A DNA stretch of 5,859 nucleotides from DATAYF01 sp036272735 (GCA_036272735.1 DATAYF010000648.1:1-5859); one strand, 5' to 3'. Shown: positions 1 through 5,859, numbered from the stretch's first letter. Numbers and translations are program-made. Notes: a model not told the origin generated them from the sequence alone.

Positions 1-90
1 ACCATAGTGCAGTTCACCTTCCAGGATACCTTTTTCAATCTGCTCAGCAACACGCTCAAAAACTTTTGCTAGCTGAACCGGAGTCCTCAT
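1..90 (-). CDS. GntR-family transcriptional regulator, N-terminal fragment
   Basis: This is the first 30 codons of a gene reading leftward off the window. The peptide begins MRTPVQLAKVFERV and continues with AEQIEKGILEGELHYG. That is the opening helix and turn of the GntR winged helix-turn-helix domain, where family members usually read (V)AEQIxxxIxxGxLxxGDxLPSE. The recognition helix and the effector domain lie outside the window, so the subfamily (FadR, HutC or other) and ligand cannot be told, although the N-terminus looks FadR-like. The ATG at 90-88 is preceded directly by an in-frame TAG, and a purine-rich AGGAAA lies about 6 bases upstream, so the start is secure. It is divergent from the molybdenum hydroxylase operon, the usual arrangement for a local GntR repressor. 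Control of that operon is inference from position and from the candidate operator at 156-176. Confidence 0.78.
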   Translation of the reverse strand, partial: MRTPVQLAKVFERVAEQIEKGILEGELHYG

Positions 91-155
91 CTATTTTTTC
101 CTACTATCACTTTCTCTATTCTCAGCAATCACTGGCACATATATAGCTAATTGAA

Positions 156-176
156 TTGATATGATCATCATACCAA
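156..176. promoter_or_regulatory. Candidate GntR operator, 21-bp near-perfect palindrome
   Basis: The left arm TTGATATGAT (156-165) and right arm ATCATACCAA (167-176) flank a single central C at 166. Reverse-complementing the right arm gives TTGGTATGAT, which differs from the left arm at one of ten positions. GntR-family dimers commonly bind palindromes of this size with TTGGT/ACCAA-like ends, so the site fits the divergent GntR gene. It covers the regulator's -10 and approximate transcription start, which would suit autorepression. The palindrome is read directly from the sequence; the binding protein is inferred. Confidence 0.6.
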
Positions 177-195
177 ACACTTTTTCATAAGTCAA
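167..195 (-). promoter_or_regulatory. Sigma70-type promoter of the GntR gene
   Basis: On the minus strand TTGACT (195-190) is followed by a 17-base spacer and TATGAT (172-167). These match the -35 and -10 consensus at 5 of 6 positions each. The bases TGG just before the -10 also form an extended -10 (TGnTATGAT). Transcription would begin near 160 and give a leader of about 70 bases before the ATG at 90. The right arm of the 21-bp palindrome coincides with the extended -10, so a bound regulator would block its own promoter. Confidence 0.62.
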
Positions 196-266
196 GCATA
201 CAGTTATCTATTGCATAAATTCGTGAAAAAGTATTGAGGAAGCTGCGCAATATACAACTATAAAGC

Positions 267-304
267 ATCTTTAAAAAACTCTTACCCGCCTGGCATTTAA
301 AGAT
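267..304. repeat. Spaced inverted repeat, 9-bp perfect arms
   Basis: ATCTTTAAA (267-275) and its exact reverse complement TTTAAAGAT (296-304) are separated by 20 bases. The arm centres are 29 bp apart, close to three helical turns. It lies about 35 bp upstream of the rightward -35, a position suited to an activator or a second regulator. The arms are AT-rich and contain the self-palindrome TTTAAA, so chance is a real alternative. As RNA it would be a weak hairpin and has no U-run, so it is not a good terminator. Confidence 0.3.
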
Positions 305-337
305 TTTAGCCTTCCTCTAGCTTAAGCAGGACAATCA

Positions 338-366
338 TTGACATTGTAGTGCTTCAATGGTATGAT
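338..366 (+). promoter_or_regulatory. Strong sigma70-type promoter of the oxidoreductase operon
   Basis: TTGACA (338-343) is a perfect -35. A 17-base spacer leads to TATGAT (361-366), one base from the consensus -10, and TG at 358-359 makes it an extended -10 as well. Transcription should begin around 372-374. That excludes the GTG at 349 as a start on this transcript and leaves a leader of about 57 bases before the ATG at 430. Such a strong core promoter usually needs repression to be regulated, which fits the adjacent GntR gene. Confidence 0.72.
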
Positions 367-367
367 C
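357..367 (+). promoter_or_regulatory. Possible operator half-site over the operon -10
   Basis: TGGTATGAT (358-366) repeats, in inverted orientation, the right half of the palindrome at 156-176; nine bases are identical. The next bases do not complete a second arm (about 2 of 10 positions fit), so at most this is a half-site. The same nine bases also form a textbook extended -10, so similarity between two strong promoters explains the match about as well as regulator binding does. The centres of the two sites are about 201 bp apart. Confidence 0.3.
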
Positions 368-429
368 AATTAGCAGGCATATTTCCAACTAAAATTCCGG
401 TAGTATTGAAGCAAAGAAGCAGCAACACC

Positions 430-2844
430 ATGAATAAGCCTATTCACAAGGACGGGTTAGAACGACGCAGAGAAGATTATACATCCATCACCGGGCACTC
501 CCTCTATGTCGATGACCTGAGGCCACTTCCTGGGCGACCACCCATACTGCACATGGCTGTCGTTCGCAGCATCTATGCTCACGCAGAGATTACCAGTATT
601 CAACTGGATGCAGCGCAATCGCTCCCAGGTGTAATAGCAGCATTTGTGGGCAAAGAGTTGGTGAGTGGTATGCCCACGCTTAATAGCATGCCGGTTCCAG
701 GGCTTAGAAGGCCAGAACGCCGCCCATTAGCTGTAAACCGCTCGCGCTACGTGGGAGATCCAGTCGCAGTCGTCCTGGCCGAAAGCCCTGCCATCGCCGA
801 GGATGCAAGGAATCTGGTTGAAGTCGACTATAAAGTGCTGCCCATAGTAACTGACCCTGAGGCAGCTCTTGAAGCAGACGCACCTCGTCTTTATGATGAG
901 CTCGATTCCAATGTCGCTTTCAGACAACAAACCTGTGATGGTGATATAAAGACTGCTTTTGCGCAAGCTGATCACACCATCAGCTTGCGCCTCGTCAACC
1001 AACGGCTGGCACCTGGTTCGCTTGAAGCGCGTGCTTGTCTGTTCGATTTCGACGCTTCCAGCGGCAAACTTTCAGCCTGGGTGTCATCACAGTCGGTCTT
1101 CCGGGCAAGAGATACCCTTGCAACCTTTCTAAATCTCGACCGTCATCACATTCATGTATACAATGCTGATGTTGGGGGAGCCTTCGGAGCAAAATCCAAC
1201 TTCCTGGGTGAAGAGATTATCGCCGCGTTATTGGCGGTAAAGTTTGAGCGACCCGTAAAGTGGATCGAGCAGCGCAGCGAAAATTTGCAGGCCCAGTCGC
1301 AGGGGCGTGGCCAGATTAATTACATTGAGGCGGCCTTCAAGAACGACGGAAAGCTACTTGGCATGCGAGTCCACTCGATAGCAGATTTGGGGGCATTTCT
1401 TACCTTTGCAACAGCAATGGTGCCCGCTCGCACACCATCAATGCTATGTGGGCCATACCAGCTACAAGCTGTAGAAAGTCTGATGATCGGCGTTTTCACA
1501 AACAAAGCCACGACCGCCCCGTATCGAGGCGCGGGACGACCCGAAGCCGCTTACATCCTGGAACGCACAATGGACGCTATTGCCTATGAGCTGAGCATCG
1601 ACCCGGCGGAAGTACGTCGTCGCAATTTTATTTCGCCACAAGCATTCCCGCATACAACAGTCACTGGCATCGTGTACGATAGCGGCAATTATCAAGCCGC
1701 TATGGAGCGGGCACTCGAATTAGGAAACTACACAGATTGGCGTGCTAAACAGCATCAGTATCACGAAGCCGCGAACCCTAGATTACTGGGAATTGGACTG
1801 GCATCTTTTATCGAGTTATCAGGAGATAGCGCCGCGCCCGGGAACAATGCTCCGCGCGAAGCGGCTACGGTACGCATCCGTCAGAATGGTACGATCCTGG
1901 TTCAGTGTGGCGTCGCCCACACTGGTCAGGGTCACTTCACTGCCTTCGCTCAAATTGTGGCTTCAGCCTTGCATCTGCCCGCAAATAAAGTAGAAGTTCA
2001 TATGAATAATAGTGACTTACCTGGCTATAGCATCGGTACCTATGGCAGCCGTATTACGCAAGTGGCCGGTTCAGCCGTGTTATTAGCCACAGAAGCGGTG
2101 AAAGAAAAGGCATTGCATCTCGCCTCTGAGGTTTGGGAGGTAGCGCCAACTGATCTTCTGGTAGAGGATGGGCAAGTAATGGTACGTGGAACTCCTACCC
2201 AGACAGTTTCGCTGGGCGAGCTCGCTCGCATGGTTGAAGAACAACCCGCCCTCATCGAACGGGAAGTCCCCAATCCCGCAAATGGCACGCCCATTGAAGG
2301 GCTGGCAGCCTGGCGCGACTTTAGTCCACCTGGTGCAACATACTCTTCTGGCACGCATATGGCTGTAGTCGAGATAGACCCTGAAACCGGTGAAATACAT
2401 ATCTTGAATTACGTAGCGGTGGACGATTGTGGACGTGTGCTTAATCACTTTCTGGTCGAAGCTCAAGTTCACGGTGGGCTTGCGCAAGGCATCGGCCAGG
2501 CCTTATATGAAGAAGTGGTTTATGATCAGAATGGTCAACTACTCAGTGGTAGCTTGATGGATTACGCCATGCCAAACGCTAGTATGGTACCGCAGTTTGT
2601 CACCGATTTTATCGAGACACCTTCTCCATACAATCCCCTGGGTACAAAAGGGGCTGGCGAATCTGGCTGTATTGGTGGTCCACCCGCAATCGTCAATGCT
2701 GTCCTGGATGGCCTCTCTCTATTTGGCATCACAGCGATAGACATGCCGCTCAGACCGGAGAAAATCTGGACGCTACTGCAAGCAGCGCAGTCTGGTACAC
2801 CAACGCAATTTAATGTTTCGCCATCATCAGTCTTTCCCTCATAA
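430..2844 (+). CDS. Xanthine dehydrogenase/CoxL-family molybdopterin-binding subunit (form II-type molybdenum hydroxylase)
   Basis: This 804-residue protein is the large catalytic subunit of a molybdenum hydroxylase, which hydroxylates a substrate carbon with oxygen from water at a Mo-cytosine-dinucleotide-type cofactor. Residues about 18-125 form the aldehyde oxidase/xanthine dehydrogenase hammerhead domain (ITGxxxYVDDL at 20-30, RYVGDPVA near 106-113). The rest is the two-part molybdopterin domain: DVGGAFGAK at 247-255, PYRGAGR at 364-370, GQGH at 499-502, YGSR at 538-541, DDCGR at 665-669, QVHGG at 679-683 and KGAGE at 740-744, where Glu744 is the expected catalytic base. PYRGAGR is the form II signature. 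The copper-binding cysteine of form I CO dehydrogenase (AYRCSFR) is Gly367 here, so CO oxidation is unlikely. Length is normal for a stand-alone L subunit. I chose ATG 430 because the upstream in-frame GTG at 349 lies inside the promoter; the Shine-Dalgarno is weak (AAAGAAG, 413-419). No M (FAD) or S ([2Fe-2S]) subunit gene adjoins it. The substrate is unknown. Confidence 0.93.
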   Translation: MNKPIHKDGLERRREDYTSITGHSLYVDDLRPLPGRPPILHMAVVRSIYAHAEITSIQLDAAQSLPGVIAAFVGKELVSGMPTLNSMPVPGLRRPERRPLAVNRSRYVGDPVAVVLAESPAIAEDARNLVEVDYKVLPIVTDPEAALEADAPRLYDELDSNVAFRQQTCDGDIKTAFAQADHTISLRLVNQRLAPGSLEARACLFDFDASSGKLSAWVSSQSVFRARDTLATFLNLDRHHIHVYNADVGGAFGAKSNFLGEEIIAALLAVKFERPVKWIEQRSENLQAQSQGRGQINYIEAAFKNDGKLLGMRVHSIADLGAFLTFATAMVPARTPSMLCGPYQLQAVESLMIGVFTNKATTAPYRGAGRPEAAYILERTMDAIAYELSIDPAEVRRRNFISPQAFPHTTVTGIVYDSGNYQAAMERALELGNYTDWRAKQHQYHEAANPRLLGIGLASFIELSGDSAAPGNNAPREAATVRIRQNGTILVQCGVAHTGQGHFTAFAQIVASALHLPANKVEVHMNNSDLPGYSIGTYGSRITQVAGSAVLLATEAVKEKALHLASEVWEVAPTDLLVEDGQVMVRGTPTQTVSLGELARMVEEQPALIEREVPNPANGTPIEGLAAWRDFSPPGATYSSGTHMAVVEIDPETGEIHILNYVAVDDCGRVLNHFLVEAQVHGGLAQGIGQALYEEVVYDQNGQLLSGSLMDYAMPNASMVPQFVTDFIETPSPYNPLGTKGAGESGCIGGPPAIVNAVLDGLSLFGITAIDMPLRPEKIWTLLQAAQSGTPTQFNVSPSSVFPS

Positions 2845-2865
2845 AATAGGAGCGGAGTGAATTTC

Positions 2866-2919
2866 ATGTATATGCATACAATGATATTCAAAGAGTTCGG
2901 GAGAACACTCAAACTCTAA
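2866..2919 (+). other. 17-codon reading frame with a good Shine-Dalgarno, coding status uncertain
   Basis: ATG at 2866 opens MYMHTMIFKEFGRTLKL and stops at TAA 2917-2919. It is preceded by AGGAGCGGAG (2848-2857) with an 8-base spacer, a better ribosome site than that of the large gene before it. The peptide matches nothing I recognise. It could be a leader peptide, a tiny protein, the relic of a lost gene start, or chance. It lies in the 171-base gap between two genes that read the same way. I see no terminator in that gap and no convincing internal promoter. Confidence 0.2.
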
Positions 2920-3003
2920 ACCAGGCCAGTACTTGTATGGAGCGGCTTCCACGTCCTGAACAGGAAGATTGTACAGGATTGGGTTAATTTCAATATCTCA
3001 TTG

Positions 3004-3010
3004 ACGGAGG
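3004..3010 (+). promoter_or_regulatory. Shine-Dalgarno that fixes the start of the FAD oxidoreductase
   Basis: ACGGAGG lies 5 bases before ATG 3016. An in-frame TTG at 3001 would add MTEAK to the protein, but it begins just before this site and would have no ribosome site of its own. This favours the ATG. Confidence 0.75.
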
Positions 3011-3015
3011 CAAAG

Positions 3016-4581
3016 ATGACAGAACAGTTCGATATTGTAATAGCTGGTGCTGGCCATAACAGTCTGATTACAGCTGCCTACCTGGGCATGGCAGGATACT
3101 CCTGTCTGGTGCTGGAAGCTCGACATGCAATTGGTGGCAATACGATGACCGAGGAACTAACGCTCCCTGGCTTCCTGCATGATACTTGCTCGACCACGCA
3201 CGCAATATTTATGCAGAGTCCGATTTGGAGCAGCCAGGAACTGCCACTAGCCGAGTATGGATTAGAATACATTAAAGCCGATCCGGTCTCCCACGTGGCC
3301 TTTCCCGATGGGACATATATCACTCAGTGGATAGATATTGATCGTACCTGCGAAGAAATTGCCAAGTTCTCCCGAAAAGATGCCGAAACATATCGGAGAA
3401 TGATCTCCGATTGGCGTAGCATAGCACCAATTTTCAACAAAATACGCTACACTCCTGCAGGTTGGGATCCGTCGATTCATCAGGAATTAGCATCGCATAC
3501 CGAGAGCGCACTCTGGTTGCGTCGTCAGGCCCTCTCCGCCTGGGATATCATCGATGCCGCATTTGAAGACTGGCATGTAAAGTCCTGGATGGTATGGTTT
3601 GCCGAGGGAACAATGCAACCAGCTGAGCGTCCAGGTACAGGTACACTCGCCTACTCATTCGTGGCAGGCCGTCAGCGTAACGGATGGGCAATTCCCAAGG
3701 GTGGCTCTGGAAGCCTTCCCCAGGCACTGCAACGCATTATAGAGGCACACGGAGGAACCATTTTGACTAACCAGACAGTAAATAGGTTACTCATAGAGGG
3801 CGAACGTTGCGTGGGCGTCGAAACCGAGCGTGGTGAACAGTTCCGCGCACGTCACGCAGTCGTCTCCACTATCCATATCAAGCAACTGGTTCTCATGGCT
3901 CCCCCAGAGGCCTGGGGCGATGCTTTCCTGTATGGAGTGGAAACCTACAAGGCTGGTCGCACGATGTTCGTGGCTCATTATGCCGCAACGGAACCACCAA
4001 AGTTCTCAATTGCCAGAGGAACGCTGTCAGTAGTTGGAGCAGGTATAGCTCAAACAGATGAGCGCCAGTTGCGCGTAGAAAACGACTTCAATCATGGGAT
4101 CTTGACCACTGTTCAACCGGTACTGCTTATATTGACTCCAACAGTAGCAGATTCCACAAGAGCTCCTGAAGGAAAACACATGGTCAAAGTGATAGGCGTT
4201 CAACCTTACTCGCTCCGTGAGGGGGTCGAGAAGTGGGATCAGATCAAGGAGGAAGTGGCCGCCAATAACCTTGCGGAATTACGCAAGTATGCTCCCAATC
4301 TGACTTCCGACAAAATCCTCGCGACAGAGATTCGTAGCCCCCTGGACTTGGAGCGCTATAACCTGCACAACTGGCACGGCAGCTGTCATGGTGGAGATAG
4401 CGGACCTTCCCAGTCAGGAACGCTACGCCCCGTTCCAGGTTATGCTCAGCACCGAATGCCGATCCCGGGCCTTTACCAGACGGGAGCAACTACCCATCCG
4501 GGTGGCTCGGTTACAGGAGGGCCTGGCCGGAATGCAGCAATGGTAGTGCTCAAAGATCTTGGCCGAGACTTATTCAGATGA
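3016..4581 (+). CDS. FAD-dependent oxidoreductase, phytoene dehydrogenase-like/PYROXD2 group (COG1233)
   Basis: This 521-residue flavoprotein is probably cytoplasmic, with no signal peptide or clear membrane segment. An N-terminal Rossmann fold binds FAD: FDIVIAGAGHNS at 5-16, the ribose-binding acidic residue Glu34 at the end of the second strand (LVLEA), then the GG of AIGGNT at 38-43. The third glycine of the usual GxGxxG is Ser16; GAGHN is typical of this group. The C-terminal FAD contact is THPGGSVTGGPGRNAA at 493-508, the hallmark of PYROXD2-like proteins and of the CrtI superfamily in general. No carotenoid gene is nearby, so a desaturase role is not supported. Between a molybdenum hydroxylase and an aldehyde dehydrogenase, it more likely oxidises a small catabolic intermediate with FAD. 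It begins 171 bases after the preceding gene, and 16 bases separate it from the following start codon. The family call is firm; the reaction is unknown. Confidence 0.9.
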   Translation: MTEQFDIVIAGAGHNSLITAAYLGMAGYSCLVLEARHAIGGNTMTEELTLPGFLHDTCSTTHAIFMQSPIWSSQELPLAEYGLEYIKADPVSHVAFPDGTYITQWIDIDRTCEEIAKFSRKDAETYRRMISDWRSIAPIFNKIRYTPAGWDPSIHQELASHTESALWLRRQALSAWDIIDAAFEDWHVKSWMVWFAEGTMQPAERPGTGTLAYSFVAGRQRNGWAIPKGGSGSLPQALQRIIEAHGGTILTNQTVNRLLIEGERCVGVETERGEQFRARHAVVSTIHIKQLVLMAPPEAWGDAFLYGVETYKAGRTMFVAHYAATEPPKFSIARGTLSVVGAGIAQTDERQLRVENDFNHGILTTVQPVLLILTPTVADSTRAPEGKHMVKVIGVQPYSLREGVEKWDQIKEEVAANNLAELRKYAPNLTSDKILATEIRSPLDLERYNLHNWHGSCHGGDSGPSQSGTLRPVPGYAQHRMPIPGLYQTGATTHPGGSVTGGPGRNAAMVVLKDLGRDLFR

Positions 4582-4586
4582 GGAGA
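4581..4586 (+). promoter_or_regulatory. Shine-Dalgarno of the aldehyde dehydrogenase, overlapping the upstream stop
   Basis: AGGAGA begins on the last base of the TGA stop (4579-4581) and lies 11 bases before ATG 4598. The overlap points to co-transcription and probable translational coupling of the two genes. The spacing is slightly long. Confidence 0.6.
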
Positions 4587-4597
4587 AATCTACACTT

Positions 4598-5859
4598 ATG
4601 AGTATTCAATCGATCAACCCAGCCACAGAAGAAATCATTCAGACATTTGAACCATATAGCGAGGCTCAGGTCGACCAGGCACTCGATCAGGCTCATACAG
4701 CCTTTTTGAACTGGCGGGAAACTACCTTTGCTGAACGTAGCGAATCCCTACATACAGTTGCACACTTTATGCGAGAACACAAAGAAAGATTGGCCCACTT
4801 TAGCACGTTCGAAATGGGCAAGCCTATCGTAGAGGCTGAGGCTGAGATCGAGAAATGTGCGTGGGCGTGCGATTTCTACGCTGACAACGCGCAACGTTTT
4901 CTCGCTGATGAGCTTGTAGAAACGAATGCAACCCAGAGTTACGTATCATTTCTTCCACTTGGTATCATCCTCGCCGTCATGCCCTGGAACTATCCCTACT
5001 GGCAGATCTTTCGCTTTGCCGCCGCTGCTTTAATGGCAGGCAACACTATTGTATTGAAACACGCATCCAATGTTTCTCTTGCTGCACTAGAAATAGAGCG
5101 CATTTTTAAAGAGAGTGGTTTGCCTCAAGATATCTTTAAGACTATCTTAGTTCCAGGTACTCACGTAGAGAAACTTATCGCTGACCCACGAGTAGCCGCC
5201 ATTACGCTTACAGGAAGCGATTCCACTGGAGTTGCTGTAGGTACCGCTAGTGGGCATGCCTTGAAGAAAGCGGTGCTTGAACTCGGCGGCTCAGACGCCT
5301 TTATCGTCTTAGCAGATGCTGACCTCGATGCCGCCGCACAGATGGCGGTACGCGCTCGCTTTCAGAACACAGGTCAGAGTTGCATAGCAGCTAAACGTTT
5401 TATCATAGTCGAAGAAGTTGCTGATGCCTTTGAGCAAAAGTTCGCTACAGCGGCGGCACATCTCAACATAGGCGATCCTTTTGATCGAACAACACAGATT
5501 GGTCCTCTGCCGCGCGCAGATCTACGTGAGGAACTGGACAAACTGGTGCAAGATTCCGTCAAGATGGGTGCACGGGTAATTCTCGGCGGGAAGATGGTAG
5601 CGGGAAAAGGGTTCTTTTACACACCAACGATTTTGGCTGGTGTCACGCCTGAAATGCCTGTGTTCAACGAGGAAACATTTGGTCCAGTAGCAGCTGTGGT
5701 TCGCGCAAAAGATGAGGAGCATGCAGTCCGACTTGCCAACAATTCACGATTTGGGCTGAGTAGCAATTTATGGACAAAAAACATTGAGCATGCTCGTAGC
5801 CTAGCACGACGTATCGAGGCAGGGGGAGTCTTCATCAACGGCATGACCGCCTCCGACCC
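4598..5859 (+). CDS. NAD(P)-dependent aldehyde dehydrogenase, succinate-semialdehyde dehydrogenase (Sad/YneI)-like, C-terminus cut by window edge
   Basis: The frame is open for 420 codons to the window end. Family members of this type run about 455-460 residues, so about 40 are missing. It oxidises an aldehyde to a carboxylate using NAD(P)+. Visible landmarks: the N-terminal INPATEE; MPWNYP at 128-133 with Asn131 for the oxyanion hole; Lys154 in VLKHASN for cofactor binding; TGSDSTG near 205-211; Glu228 in LELGGSD as general base; the nucleophile Cys262 in QNTGQSC; EETFGPVAAV; and GGVFING near the end. LKHASN, ELGGSDAFIV, QNTGQSCIAAKRFII and GGVFING closely recall E. coli Sad (YneI), which acts on succinate semialdehyde; this is from memory, not a search. 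It is the third gene of the cassette and probably removes the aldehyde made upstream. Substrate and cofactor preference are inferred, and other aliphatic semialdehydes are possible. Confidence 0.92.
   Translation, partial: MSIQSINPATEEIIQTFEPYSEAQVDQALDQAHTAFLNWRETTFAERSESLHTVAHFMREHKERLAHFSTFEMGKPIVEAEAEIEKCAWACDFYADNAQRFLADELVETNATQSYVSFLPLGIILAVMPWNYPYWQIFRFAAAALMAGNTIVLKHASNVSLAALEIERIFKESGLPQDIFKTILVPGTHVEKLIADPRVAAITLTGSDSTGVAVGTASGHALKKAVLELGGSDAFIVLADADLDAAAQMAVRARFQNTGQSCIAAKRFIIVEEVADAFEQKFATAAAHLNIGDPFDRTTQIGPLPRADLREELDKLVQDSVKMGARVILGGKMVAGKGFFYTPTILAGVTPEMPVFNEETFGPVAAVVRAKDEEHAVRLANNSRFGLSSNLWTKNIEHARSLARRIEAGGVFINGMTASD

Larger units (their letters stand above)
91..429. other. 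Divergent intergenic control region
   Basis: This 339-base AT-rich stretch separates the GntR gene from the molybdenum hydroxylase gene. I see no credible protein-coding gene in it. It contains, from left to right, the 5' leader of the regulator, a 21-bp palindrome overlapping the regulator's -10, the regulator's -35, a spaced inverted repeat (267-304), and the rightward promoter (338-366) followed by a leader of about 57 bases. A GTG at 349 is in frame with the downstream gene and would extend it by 27 codons. However, that codon sits inside the promoter spacer, so I treat 349-429 as non-coding. Confidence 0.75.

Noticed and set aside
2083..2487. 134-codon antisense open frame, and an overlapping 104-codon one at 2040-2354
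   Set aside because: Both lie opposite the molybdopterin subunit, whose frame is strongly conserved there (DDCGR, QVHGG nearby). The antisense peptides show no recognisable domain and have no convincing ribosome site.
2562..2912. 116-codon antisense open frame covering the end of the molybdopterin gene and part of the following gap
   Set aside because: It mostly mirrors the conserved KGAGE/GGPPAIVNAV coding segment. The peptide has no family resemblance, so it is a shadow frame.
2954..2965. Palindrome TCCTGAACAGGA considered as a terminator
   Set aside because: The stem is 5 bp with a 2-base loop and no U-run follows, so it cannot act as an intrinsic terminator. It stays only a minor DNA palindrome.
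2937..2987. 16-codon frame starting MERLPRPEQ in the gap before the FAD oxidoreductase
   Set aside because: There is no proper Shine-Dalgarno in front of it and it is short enough to occur by chance.
2969..2997. Possible internal promoter TTGTAC-N17-AATATC before the FAD oxidoreductase
   Set aside because: The -10 matches the consensus poorly and there is no extended -10, so it is not distinguishable from background.
3016..4581. Reading the flavoprotein as a carotenoid (phytoene) desaturase
   Set aside because: The superfamily fold is shared, but the GAGHN and THPGGSVTGGPGRNAA signatures fit the PYROXD2-like group better, and no carotenoid synthesis gene is nearby.
5374..5844. Three antisense open frames of 62-75 codons
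   Set aside because: They lie opposite the well-supported aldehyde dehydrogenase frame and are its shadows.

Overview
The window is a bacterial chromosomal segment of roughly balanced base composition. It carries a divergently read regulator gene and a row of three oxidoreductase genes. Protein style, Shine-Dalgarno sites and sigma70-type promoters are ordinarily bacterial. Soil bacteria of the Chloroflexota (for example Ktedonobacteria) or Actinomycetota would fit this gene set and base composition, but that placement is a weak impression and nothing here proves it. There is no sign of a mobile element, CRISPR array, tRNA or rRNA.

Layout: (1) 1-90, minus strand, the first 30 codons of a GntR-family regulator that runs off the left edge. 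(2) 91-429, a divergent control region. It holds a sigma70-type promoter for each direction; both have 17-bp spacers and the same extended -10 sequence TGGTATGAT. A 21-bp near-perfect palindrome lies over the regulator's -10 and is a good candidate operator. (3) 430-2844, the large molybdopterin-binding subunit of a xanthine dehydrogenase/CoxL-family hydroxylase. It has the form II-type motif PYRGAGR and the catalytic glutamate, so it is not a true form I CO dehydrogenase. (4) 2845-3015, a short gap with one well-placed Shine-Dalgarno site in front of a 17-codon reading frame. (5) 3016-4581, an FAD-dependent oxidoreductase of the phytoene dehydrogenase-like/PYROXD2 group (COG1233). (6) 4598-5859, an NAD(P)-dependent aldehyde dehydrogenase resembling succinate-semialdehyde dehydrogenases of the Sad/YneI type, cut by the right edge shortly before its expected C-terminus.

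Together the genes look like a substrate-inducible catabolic operon: a molybdenum hydroxylase, a flavin oxidase/dehydrogenase and an aldehyde dehydrogenase, probably controlled by the divergent GntR protein. The substrate cannot be read from the sequence. The most notable points are the matched divergent promoters with a probable operator, and a molybdopterin subunit whose usual FAD and [2Fe-2S] partner genes are missing from the expected adjacent places.
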